Source of the DNA: Candidatus Rokuibacteriota bacterium
GTDB taxonomy: Bacteria > Methylomirabilota > Methylomirabilia > Rokubacteriales > CSP1-6
Reading direction: 5' to 3'
DNA length: 64,000 nucleotides
Assembly (NCBI GenBank): GCA_003221515.1
Contig: QHSI01000103.1
Span: forward strand, 1 to 64,000
Position 1 is the first letter of the stretch, and every line of letters begins with the position of its first letter. This document shows positions 19,533 through 27,598 of this stretch, piece after piece. The notes below the pieces were generated by a model that saw nothing but the letters and a program-made list of their open reading frames with translations, was not told the DNA's origin and made no database searches. The translations under genes were made by a program, and so were the position numbers.

Positions 19533-20689
19533 GTGGCTCTCCGCAAGACAATGCCGGCGGTTTCGATGGCGTGAACGGCCTGGGGCACGAGCGCTTCCCA
19601 GGTGTGGCACCGCGCGAGGGCGATGCGCTCACGCGCGACGGCGTCGTCGTCCTCGGAGAGCGCTCGCTCGATCCCCGCCACGAAGCCCGGGTGGGTCTCG
19701 GCGATCTGGCAGAGGCGCGCGTGCTCGCGCGCGACGGCGACGGGGCTGGTCACCACGGGCTTACCGTGGGCCAGGTAGTGATAGAACTTGATCGGATCGC
19801 GGCCGGCGTTGAAATCGTTCGGCACGAACGGAATGATGCCGACCGCGAACGATTGAATCAGCGCGGGAACGAGCGCCGGCTCGACGAAGCCCAGGAGCTG
19901 CACGTTCGTCATCCGCCGGAGCCGGGCGAGCGCGGCCTTCTGCTCGCCGATCGGCGCCGAGGCGCCGCGCAACACCGGCCCGCCGATCACCAGCTGGTCG
20001 TCCGCGAAGGCGCCGGCGATCTTCTCGAGCAGGACGAAGTCGATGTGGCGGCTCAAGATGCCGACGAAGCCGATGCGCCGACCCGCCGGGCGCGCGCGCA
20101 CCGGGCTCGGGGGCGCCGGAGGACCCGCGAAGGCGCGAGCGTCGACGCCGTTGGGCGCGTGGAAGGTGTTGGGGTTGCTCCGGGCGTGCTTCGCGACTAG
20201 CTCCGGGCTCACGGCCAGCACCGCCGCCGCCCGGCGCGCGAGCTCGAGCTCCTCCGGAGCATCGAACGCATCGAGGCAGTGGTAGACGAAGGTGCGAACG
20301 CGCGTGCGCTCGAGGTGCGCGAGGCAGCCCGCGAAGTAGGAGACCCAGCCGAGCGGGCGGCTGATCTCCCGCCGGTCGAGCTCGGCGCCGAGCTTCGCCC
20401 CGAAGCCCCGGAGCGTCAGCTCGCGGAGCGGCCGGAAGCGACTGAACGGAGCGCCGCGCGGCCAGACGACCGAGACGGCCGCGGGGGGAACGGCGGTGGG
20501 AGCCCGCCGTCGCCACTTCGCGAGCGCGAAGTCGGGATCGCCCGGGCTCCAGGTCGCCGGCTTCTCGGCGAACACGACCGGAACGCGCGTCGCGAGCTGC
20601 CGCGCGACGTAGTGCGGTGTCTGCCACGGGCCATCCCAGGCGAAGGGCGAGACGATCGCCACGCCGTCGAATTCCGTCGCCGGCTTCAC
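19529..20689 (-). CDS. Glycosyltransferase (GT-B fold)
   Basis: Predicted glycosyltransferase of 386 aa, starting at GTG 20689 that overlaps the flippase stop as GTGA. It begins with an acceptor-domain strand (VAIVSPFAWDGPWQTPHYVARQL) and has the donor-domain blocks APNGVDARAF, RIGFVGILSRHIDFVLLEKIA, VQLLGFVEPALVPALIQSFAVGIIPF and FNAGRDPIKFYHYLAHGKPVVTS. The order GFVG...IPF...P-K-x-YHYLAHG is that of GT4-type enzymes acting in polysaccharide assembly. The acceptor is unknown. Confidence 0.83.
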   Translation of the reverse strand: MKPATEFDGVAIVSPFAWDGPWQTPHYVARQLATRVPVVFAEKPATWSPGDPDFALAKWRRRAPTAVPPAAVSVVWPRGAPFSRFRPLRELTLRGFGAKLGAELDRREISRPLGWVSYFAGCLAHLERTRVRTFVYHCLDAFDAPEELELARRAAAVLAVSPELVAKHARSNPNTFHAPNGVDARAFAGPPAPPSPVRARPAGRRIGFVGILSRHIDFVLLEKIAGAFADDQLVIGGPVLRGASAPIGEQKAALARLRRMTNVQLLGFVEPALVPALIQSFAVGIIPFVPNDFNAGRDPIKFYHYLAHGKPVVTSPVAVAREHARLCQIAETHPGFVAGIERALSEDDDAVARERIALARCHTWEALVPQAVHAIETAGIVLRRAT

Positions 20690-22170
20690 TTGACACCTTC
20701 GAGCGGCCGCACCGGCGAGTTCGTCGCGAAGATCCTCCAGGCGCTCGAGAGCCCGATGACGGCCGACACCGTGCCGACCGAGACCGCGGCGGTGATCCCG
20801 CCGGCCGAGACCCCCGAGCCGACGCCGATCCACACGAGGATCAACGGCAGCGAGGCGAGCAGGCCGCCGCGCAGACACGGCAGGAGCGCGGTCGGGCTGA
20901 GCCCCACGAGGCGGGCCGCCAGGACCACCTGACAGAGGAGGCCCACGACCGCCGAGGCGGTGGTGACGGCCGCCGCGCCGAGGGCACCCTGGCTCGTCAC
21001 CGCGGGATACATCAGCGAGACGAGAATCGCCGCGCGCGTCGCGTTGGCCCAGATGTCGAGCTCGATCCGATCGAGCGCCATGAACAGCGCGTTGAGCACG
21101 TGGCTGGCCGGCAGCGTCACGGTCAGCCACGCCAGCACGCTCAGGAGTGCCGGCACCTCCGCCCATCCGGGACCGAGCAGCACGCCGACGATCAGCGGCG
21201 AGAAGATCGTGACGCCGAGGGCCAGCGGCAGCGCCACCGACAGGACGACCGCCAGGGTTCGCCGGAGCGCGTCGCGGTGATGCTCGAGGCTCGCCAGCCC
21301 CGAGAACGCCGGGAACATGACGCCGTGAATCGGCCCGCCGATCGTGGAGCCCGGCGCGGTGGCCAGGCGCCCGGCCATCTGATACTGGCCGGTGACGGTG
21401 AGGCCCAATACTTTGCTGACCACGAGCGTGTCGACGTACCAGTTGAGCAGGCCGATCAGCCGGAGCCAGAAGCACCGCTGGCCGAAGCCGATGAGCTCCC
21501 TGGCGTGGCCGGAATCGAACGAGAGGCGCGGGCGATAGGGACGGATCCAGTAGGACGCGATCGTCTGGGCGACCGAGGCCACGAGCACGGACACGAAGAG
21601 CGCGAGCGCGTTTCGGAGCAGGACGGCCAGCGCGACGCCCGCGATCAACCCGGCGATCGGGCCGGCCAGACGCCAGAGGATGTCCCGCCTCAGATCGAGG
21701 TTCTTCCTCAGATAGACCGTCGCCGGGTTCGCGACCGCGCGCACCATGACCTCGATCGCCAGCAGCGGCATGGCCGCCATCGCCAGCGGGACGTCGTAGT
21801 ACCCGGCGACGAGCGGCGCCGAGCCCGCGATGATCGACGCGATCACGGCGCCGCGGAGGATCTGGGCGGTCCACACGGTGTCGATGTACGGCGCGACGTC
21901 GTCCTGGTGGCGGATCAGCGCGTCGCGGAAGCTGAGATCGGTCAGGTACTCGAGCCAGCCGGTGGTGAGCAGGGCGATCGCAAACAAGCCGAAGTCTGCG
22001 GGCGCCAGCAATCGCGCGATGATCGCCAGCTTGACGAAGCCGAGGATCGCGCCGAGCCCGTCGCCGGCGGCCAGCCACATGACGCCGCAGGCGACTTGCT
22101 GGCGGCGCGACGACGAGGGGCCGACCAGCCACGCGGCGAGGGGGCGCAGGCGTTGCGTGAAGGCGCTCAA
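20686..22170 (-). CDS. Polysaccharide flippase (Wzx/oligosaccharide flippase family)
   Basis: Inner-membrane exporter of lipid-linked repeat units, 494 aa with about 12-14 hydrophobic segments. The N-terminal block is VMWLAAGDGLGAILGFVKLAIIARLLAPADFGLFAIA, a common start of Wzx-like proteins (written here as description, in parts: GDGLGAILGFVKLAI and ARLLAPADFGLFA). I place the start at TTG 22170 because it overlaps the upstream stop as TTGA, in line with neighbouring NTGA junctions. Together with an O-antigen ligase-like protein and export proteins it fits a Wzx/Wzy-type pathway. Confidence 0.85.
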   Translation of the reverse strand: MSAFTQRLRPLAAWLVGPSSSRRQQVACGVMWLAAGDGLGAILGFVKLAIIARLLAPADFGLFAIALLTTGWLEYLTDLSFRDALIRHQDDVAPYIDTVWTAQILRGAVIASIIAGSAPLVAGYYDVPLAMAAMPLLAIEVMVRAVANPATVYLRKNLDLRRDILWRLAGPIAGLIAGVALAVLLRNALALFVSVLVASVAQTIASYWIRPYRPRLSFDSGHARELIGFGQRCFWLRLIGLLNWYVDTLVVSKVLGLTVTGQYQMAGRLATAPGSTIGGPIHGVMFPAFSGLASLEHHRDALRRTLAVVLSVALPLALGVTIFSPLIVGVLLGPGWAEVPALLSVLAWLTVTLPASHVLNALFMALDRIELDIWANATRAAILVSLMYPAVTSQGALGAAAVTTASAVVGLLCQVVLAARLVGLSPTALLPCLRGGLLASLPLILVWIGVGSGVSAGGITAAVSVGTVSAVIGLSSAWRIFATNSPVRPLEGVK

Positions 22171-23876
22171 CGCGACGCTTCTCCGCCGGCCGCGAACGGC
22201 CCGCGCAGCATCTGCCGGCGGGTCAGCGCCGGACGATACGCCGGGCTCGCGAGCCAGGCGAGCAGCGGCAGCACCGCGCCAAAGCTCGGCCCGCGGTGGC
22301 GGCCGCGACGATCGAGCGACGTCAAATCGCGCATCTGGTCGAGGATCGCGTCGTTGGCGGCCTTGACGTGGCTCAGGAAGTCGCCGTAGTCGCGCGCCTC
22401 GCCGCCGATCGGATTGCCCGATGCGTCCCGGCCCCGCTGAACGCGCGCGGCGACGCCGTCGTACGGGTTGTCGTGCTTGGTGACGAGGCCGAAGTTGTGC
22501 GCCTCGCCGCCGGTGACCTTGTCGCAGTACGCCCACCAGTCGATGCCGACGCACGGGAACGTGTCGTCGTCCGCGCGGAAGCCGACGAGCTCGTTCACGA
22601 ACTTCGCGTACGCGCGCCCGCGCTCTTCCTGGGTCGGCAGATCGACGCCCGGCCAGCCCTTGGTGGCGGATTGCGGAGAATCTGCCTGCGCCATGAACGT
22701 GGTCCAGACGAAGAACGGCTTGCGCGTCAGACTGAAGCCGCGGCGAAACGCCGCGGGCCCCTCGTTGGCGAACTGCAGCGCGTCGCACCAGCGTCCGGCG
22801 GCGCGCAGGATCTCGGGGTGCGCGGAGGGGCTGATCGTCGCCGGGCCGAATACGAGGTGGCCGGGACGCTTCGCGCGCAGCGCCGTCGCCGTGACCGAGA
22901 AGTAGCGCTCGGCGATGGCGCCGACGAACTCGTCCAGATCGGCGCGCACGGCGGGCGCGGCGTCCTTCATCGAGTAGAAGTCGCGGCCGAGCCACGGGCT
23001 CCGGCCACTCTCGTCGAGGAGCCCGCGTCCCTTCGGCCAGGGCGTGCCGTCGCTGTCCCAGGTCGTGTAGCTCGATTCCCAGGCCCCGTTGAGCTCCTCG
23101 AGCGCGCGGTACTTCGAGCGCAGGTGGTCGCGCAGCGCGCGCTTGGTGTGCACGGTGGTGTCGGCGTACGTGACGCCCTGCTTGTTGCCGACCCAGACCC
23201 GGTGGTTGGACGTCTGGGTCGGGCGCGTCGCGGCGGCTTGCCAGCCGAGGTGGTTGTGCCAGCCGCCGAGCGTGCGCGAGGGGCCGAAGCCGAAGATGTA
23301 GTCGCGGTCGTCGGTCGAGCTGCCGAGGAGCCAGGGCAGCGGTCCGCCCCACGTCAGCTCGTCGACCGCCCGCGCGAACGCCGGATCGAACACGTCCGGG
23401 AAGCCCTCGCCGCGCCACAGGTTCGGCGTGACCGCCTCGTCGACGCCGAACATGAGGTCTTTCACGCCGTAGCGCTGCTTCGCGTAGTTGGCGGCGTTGG
23501 TCAGCGCGATGAAGGGCATGCGCTCGCTGTTGCCGCGCCCGCGGTTGTTGGTGTCGACGGGCATCGCGTAGTTGGAGGTGTACTCGCCGAGCGCGTTGAA
23601 GCCCCACTGCCGGAGGTTCTTCACGGCCTGGGCCACGAACGGCCACCAGTAGCCCCACGCCTTGTACGTGGGATCGCTCGAATACTTGGCATGCAGCGAG
23701 CGCACGAACGCTTCGCCGCCGTCGGTGATGTCGACGCCGTAGCAGGCCTTGAGCCAGAAGGCGTTGCCGTCCGGGGTCGCCAGGAGGAACCGCCGACCGC
23801 GCTTGACGACGCGGAACGTGTTCCCCCCGCCGACGAGGGGGTGAGCCTTCGAGCCTCCGTAACGATCGAGGTTCAT
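22167..23876 (-). CDS. Glycoside-hydrolase-like (agarase-like TIM-barrel) protein
   Basis: 569-aa protein without an obvious signal peptide. The N-terminal part (VVKRGRRFLLATPDGNAFWLKACYGVD) resembles the opening of agarase-like and beta-galactosidase-like glycoside hydrolases, where the line introduces a substrate-binding beta domain. NLRQWGFNALGEYTSNY and PFFVWTTFMAQADS look like barrel strands. Candidate acidic residues occur in LGEYTS, LEELNGAWESSYTTWD and ANEGPAAF. Its place inside a polysaccharide operon suggests trimming of the polymer, or a non-catalytic glycan-binding role. I cannot name the family with certainty. Confidence 0.55.
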   Translation of the reverse strand: MNLDRYGGSKAHPLVGGGNTFRVVKRGRRFLLATPDGNAFWLKACYGVDITDGGEAFVRSLHAKYSSDPTYKAWGYWWPFVAQAVKNLRQWGFNALGEYTSNYAMPVDTNNRGRGNSERMPFIALTNAANYAKQRYGVKDLMFGVDEAVTPNLWRGEGFPDVFDPAFARAVDELTWGGPLPWLLGSSTDDRDYIFGFGPSRTLGGWHNHLGWQAAATRPTQTSNHRVWVGNKQGVTYADTTVHTKRALRDHLRSKYRALEELNGAWESSYTTWDSDGTPWPKGRGLLDESGRSPWLGRDFYSMKDAAPAVRADLDEFVGAIAERYFSVTATALRAKRPGHLVFGPATISPSAHPEILRAAGRWCDALQFANEGPAAFRRGFSLTRKPFFVWTTFMAQADSPQSATKGWPGVDLPTQEERGRAYAKFVNELVGFRADDDTFPCVGIDWWAYCDKVTGGEAHNFGLVTKHDNPYDGVAARVQRGRDASGNPIGGEARDYGDFLSHVKAANDAILDQMRDLTSLDRRGRHRGPSFGAVLPLLAWLASPAYRPALTRRQMLRGPFAAGGEASR

Positions 23877-25123
23877 CGAAGCTGGGCGTCCCGCTGCGCG
23901 TTCGCGTCGGCGGCCGAGTCATGGGCGCGGCCACCCGCGATCAGCGCCTGCACCTGCCGCTCGACGTCCGGCCACTGGTAGCGGCGCCGTACGAGATCGA
24001 GCCCGCGCTCGGCGAGCGACGCTTGAAGACCTTCGTCGCCGGCCAGGCGCACGCACGCGGCCGCGAACGCGTCGGGATCGTCGGCCAGGAGGAGCTCACG
24101 CTCGTTCGCGACTTCGAGACCTTCGGCGCCGAGCGTGGTGCTGACGACGGGCGTGCCGTGGGCGAAGGCCTCGAGGATCTTGATCCGGGTGCCGCTGCCG
24201 AAGCGGATCGGGACGACGGCGACCGAGGCCCGGCGCAGATAGGGCGCGACGTCGTCGACGGTGCCGGTGACGGTGATCGTGTCGCCGTCGTGCAGCGCCG
24301 CGATGTTCGGCTGGGGATCCCGTCCGACGACCACGAACCGCGCCCGCGGCGATCGCTGCCTGATCCGCGGCAGGATCTCGCGCGCGAAGAAGCGCACGCC
24401 GTCGACGTTCGGCTCGTAGAACATCGCCCCGACGAAGAGGAACGTCGGCGCCGCGGGATCGGCGACCCGATCGCCCGGGGCGGGCAGCTCGACGCCGTTG
24501 GGCACGACCGATACGCCCGGATGAGCGCCGAGCGCCCGGCGGTCCACATCCGAGCACACGACCACGTCCCACTGGCGCGTGGAGAGCGACCGCTCGAGTG
24601 CGCGCAGCTTCACGTAGTCGGCCAGGTCGAACGGCAGGCTTCGCCGCCATCCCCGCGCCCGGAGCTTGCTGGCGAGTTTGCGGTGCTCGATGTCGTACAG
24701 ATCGACCATCACCCGGCCCGGAAGCGTGGGCGGCAGGTTGGGCAACAGGTGCAGGCGCTCGATCCAGACCAGATCGAAGGGGACCTGCGCGAGGTTGCTG
24801 AGCAGCGTGACGGCGGGCGCCGAGTGGTAGGACTTCAGCAGCGCCGGCTCGAACGGGTCGAGGTGCTGGAGCGCCGCGCGCAGGCCCGGCAGGCGCCGCC
24901 GGGTGTCGCGGTGCCAGCGGAAGGACGCATCGGAGAACGGGAACACGTGGTGGCACATCGCGCGAAGCTCGGCGAGATGGCGTGGATCGTCGCCCGCTTT
25001 CGCGGCGCACACGACCGACACGTCGCTGATCCCGGTGAGCGCCCGCAGCAGGTGATAGGGGCGCAGGTTGCCCCCGACGTTGGACGGCAGCGGCACGTGG
25101 GAGATCAAGAAGAGGGTCCTCAT
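23873..25123 (-). CDS. Glycosyltransferase, XrtA-associated type
   Basis: GT-B glycosyltransferase of 416 aa, ATG 25123 overlapping the upstream stop as ATGA. It opens MRTLFLISHVPLPSNVGGNLRPYHLLRAL, given here as two parts LFLISHVPLPSNVGG and NLRPYHLLRAL, typical of the PEP-CTERM/EpsH1-associated sugar transferases. The donor half has VVPNGVELP, FLFVGAMFYEPNVDGVRFFAREI, VTGTVDDVAPYLRRASVAVVPIRFGSGTRIKILEAFAHGTPVV in segments. It is a close relative of the enzyme at 26349-27563, a probable duplication within the operon. Confidence 0.85.
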   Translation of the reverse strand: MRTLFLISHVPLPSNVGGNLRPYHLLRALTGISDVSVVCAAKAGDDPRHLAELRAMCHHVFPFSDASFRWHRDTRRRLPGLRAALQHLDPFEPALLKSYHSAPAVTLLSNLAQVPFDLVWIERLHLLPNLPPTLPGRVMVDLYDIEHRKLASKLRARGWRRSLPFDLADYVKLRALERSLSTRQWDVVVCSDVDRRALGAHPGVSVVPNGVELPAPGDRVADPAAPTFLFVGAMFYEPNVDGVRFFAREILPRIRQRSPRARFVVVGRDPQPNIAALHDGDTITVTGTVDDVAPYLRRASVAVVPIRFGSGTRIKILEAFAHGTPVVSTTLGAEGLEVANERELLLADDPDAFAAACVRLAGDEGLQASLAERGLDLVRRRYQWPDVERQVQALIAGGRAHDSAADANAQRDAQLR

Positions 25124-26352
25124 CGCGGCGCCGTTGGCGTTGCCGGCGTGTGGGCGGGCGGTGCCGACGGCGACGCCGACGGTGTCGCGGCCGCGGCCAG
25201 CGGGACGAGCGCGGCCGACAGGAACACGATGAGCCAGAAGAGCCGGTGCGCCTCGGCCGAGACGAAGAAGCCGGCGGCCAGGAACGCGGTGAGACCGACC
25301 TCCAGCGCCTCGGCGGTTCGCGTGACCAGCTCGGGGTTCGTCTCGCGCGCGCCACGGATCCGCTCGAGGCTCGCGTACGTCGCGACGATCGCCGCGAGGA
25401 ACAAGAATATTCCGGGCACGCCGGTCTCGGCCATGACCTCGATGAACGTGTTGTGGGCGACGTGGTGCTCGTCGAGGTCGGCGAACCGCCCGAGCAGGGG
25501 CTTGAAGTTGCCCGGCCCGATGCCGGTGAGCAAATGGGACTGGAACATCCGCAGGCCGGCCCACGCCAGGTCGGCGCGGTGCTGGGCGGCGTAGACGTCG
25601 TGCTGGTTCGGGCTCACGATCCGCGGCAGCGGCGACGAGGGCGCCACCGCCATGAGCGGCAGCGTCACGACGAGCGCGATCACCAGCATCGTGAGCCGAC
25701 GCCGCGTGTGCAGGGCCATCACCAGGAGCCCGATCGCCATGCCGACCAGACCGCCGCGGGAGGCGGCCAGCGTGAGCGCGATGACCGTGACGATCACGGC
25801 GCCCAGGCAGAAGAAGCGCTCCCACGTGGGCTGCTTCGTGCGCAGCAGGTAGATCGCGATCGGGATGCAGAGCAGCGCCGAGATGCTGTAGTAGTTCGGG
25901 TCGCCGACCACCCAGCCCGGCCGGTAGCCGGCCGCCATGCCGCCGTACTTCTGCCACTCGCGGATCAGGTGGAGCGAGGCGTAGCCCACCGAGCCGATGG
26001 CCATCAGCAGGACCCAGCGCAGACGCTGGAGCGAGTCCACGACCGTCAGCGTCACGAAGAGCAACGCCAGGAGCGAGGCGAAGCTCATGAGCGGGCTCAC
26101 TTCGAGCGGCAGCCGCGCGTCGCCGTAGCGGAGGAACAGGAACATGACCAGGAGTGCCCAGGCCACGAAGAAGCGGATCTGCCAGGTCGCGAAGAGCCGC
26201 AGCGCCGTCGCGCGGAGCGGCAGGTAGACCACCGCGTAGATCAGGCACGCGATGCCCAGGTACTTGATCACCGTCAGGTCGCCGATGAAGTCCGACCAGA
26301 GTGGATGGCGGATCATCGGCATGACCGTGACGAGGAGGTAGAACAGGATCAT
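25120..26352 (-). CDS. O-antigen ligase/polymerase-family membrane protein
   Basis: Polytopic inner-membrane protein, 410 aa with about ten hydrophobic segments, resembling the WaaL/Wzy family that joins or polymerises glycan units at the periplasmic face. Family features are GWVVGDPNYYSISALLCIP, ALTLAASRGGLVGMAIG (the conserved SRG), and the large periplasmic loop ending in HLLTGIGPGNFKPLLGRF with HVAHNTFIEVMAETGVPG. The C-terminal tail is Ala/Pro/Ser-rich. ATG 26352 overlaps the preceding stop as ATGA. Confidence 0.87.
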   Translation of the reverse strand: MILFYLLVTVMPMIRHPLWSDFIGDLTVIKYLGIACLIYAVVYLPLRATALRLFATWQIRFFVAWALLVMFLFLRYGDARLPLEVSPLMSFASLLALLFVTLTVVDSLQRLRWVLLMAIGSVGYASLHLIREWQKYGGMAAGYRPGWVVGDPNYYSISALLCIPIAIYLLRTKQPTWERFFCLGAVIVTVIALTLAASRGGLVGMAIGLLVMALHTRRRLTMLVIALVVTLPLMAVAPSSPLPRIVSPNQHDVYAAQHRADLAWAGLRMFQSHLLTGIGPGNFKPLLGRFADLDEHHVAHNTFIEVMAETGVPGIFLFLAAIVATYASLERIRGARETNPELVTRTAEALEVGLTAFLAAGFFVSAEAHRLFWLIVFLSAALVPLAAAATPSASPSAPPAHTPATPTAPR

Positions 26353-27563
26353 CGCAGGCTGCCCGTCACCGCGTCGCGGAGCGCCGTCTTGAAGACCGAC
26401 AGGCTGTACTGCTTCTCGACCCGCAGCCGGGCCCCCCGGCCCAGCTCGTCGCGCCCGGCGGCGTCGTGGAGCAGCGCCGCCACCGCGTCGGCGAAGGCGT
26501 GCGGCTCGTCCGCGAGGACGATCTCCTCGCCATCCACCAGCTCGAGGCCTTCGGCGCCGAGCCCGGTGGAGACCATGGGCTTGGCCATCGCGCCGGCCTC
26601 GAGGATCTTGAGCCGAGTCCCGCTGCCGATCCGGAGCGGCACCACGCAGACCGTGGCCTTCGCGATCTCGTCGCGCATGTCGGCGACCGTGCCCGTGAAC
26701 TCGAGGCCGTCGATACCGGCGAACCGGCGACGGAACGACTCGGCCGGGCTGCGTCCGGCCACCCGGAAGCGGGCCGACGGCACCCGGCGCCGCAGCCACG
26801 GCAGGATCTCGGCGGCGAAGAACTCGACGGCGTCGCGGTTCGGCTGCCAGTCCATGCCCCCCTGGAAGAGCACGGTGGCCGGCTCGGCGCCGTCGCGGGG
26901 CGCGTAGTGGTCGGTGTCGACCACGTTGGGCACCGCCACCACCTGCGCGGTCGGAGCGAGCTCGCGTAAGAGTGCCTTGTCGAGCTCGGAGCACGCGAGG
27001 ACCGCTTTGGCCTTCTGGAGCGCGGCCCGTTCCCAGCGCTCCATCTTGCGGGCCTCGAGCGCGCCGTAGAGGCGGCGGGCCGCGCTTGGCTCCAGGGCCA
27101 GGTAGCGGCGAATCAGCACGTGCGCGACGTCGTCCTTGTTGAGCAAGACGGGAATGGCCAGGTGAGCCGGCAGGTTCTGCACGTTGTAGACGCCGTCGCA
27201 GAGCAGCACATCGAAGTCGTGCCGCGCGAGCTGCCGCTCGAGCGCGCCCCTGAGCTCGGGGGACCGAAACTTCCACGCCCCGAACGGCAGGGGCGAGGCG
27301 AGGGCCCGCACGCGCTTCAGCGCGTCGCGGCCGCCGCCGTTGAGCGCCAGCGGCGTGGGCACCAGCTCCACCTCGGCGCAGGCGGCGCGGAGGGGCCCGA
27401 GGTCGACCAGCGCCTCGCCGCGCTCGGCGAAGGCGACCAGCGTGACGCGATGGCCGTCGTCCGCGAGCGCCTGCACCATCGCCCACGTCCGCAGGCGGTG
27501 GCCGTTGGTCGGCGGGTAGGGCAGCGTCAGCCCGGCGAAGAGGACGCGCAACGGTCTAGCCAC
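26349..27563 (-). CDS. Glycosyltransferase, XrtA-associated type (second copy)
   Basis: 404-aa GT-B glycosyltransferase from GTG 27563. The opening VLFAGLTLPYPPTNGHRLR matches the PEP-CTERM/XrtA sugar transferase group. Donor-half motifs are VVAVPNVVDTDHYAP, VLFQGGMDWQPNRDAVEFF, GLEFTGTVADMRDEIAKA and VVPLRIGSGTRLKILEAGAM. These align block by block with the gene at 23873-25123. A 35-bp gap precedes it, one of the few spacers in the operon. Confidence 0.85.
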   Translation of the reverse strand: MARPLRVLFAGLTLPYPPTNGHRLRTWAMVQALADDGHRVTLVAFAERGEALVDLGPLRAACAEVELVPTPLALNGGGRDALKRVRALASPLPFGAWKFRSPELRGALERQLARHDFDVLLCDGVYNVQNLPAHLAIPVLLNKDDVAHVLIRRYLALEPSAARRLYGALEARKMERWERAALQKAKAVLACSELDKALLRELAPTAQVVAVPNVVDTDHYAPRDGAEPATVLFQGGMDWQPNRDAVEFFAAEILPWLRRRVPSARFRVAGRSPAESFRRRFAGIDGLEFTGTVADMRDEIAKATVCVVPLRIGSGTRLKILEAGAMAKPMVSTGLGAEGLELVDGEEIVLADEPHAFADAVAALLHDAAGRDELGRGARLRVEKQYSLSVFKTALRDAVTGSLR

Positions 27564-27598
27564 CTTCGACGACTCCCACGGGCCCTCGCTCTGGCTCG

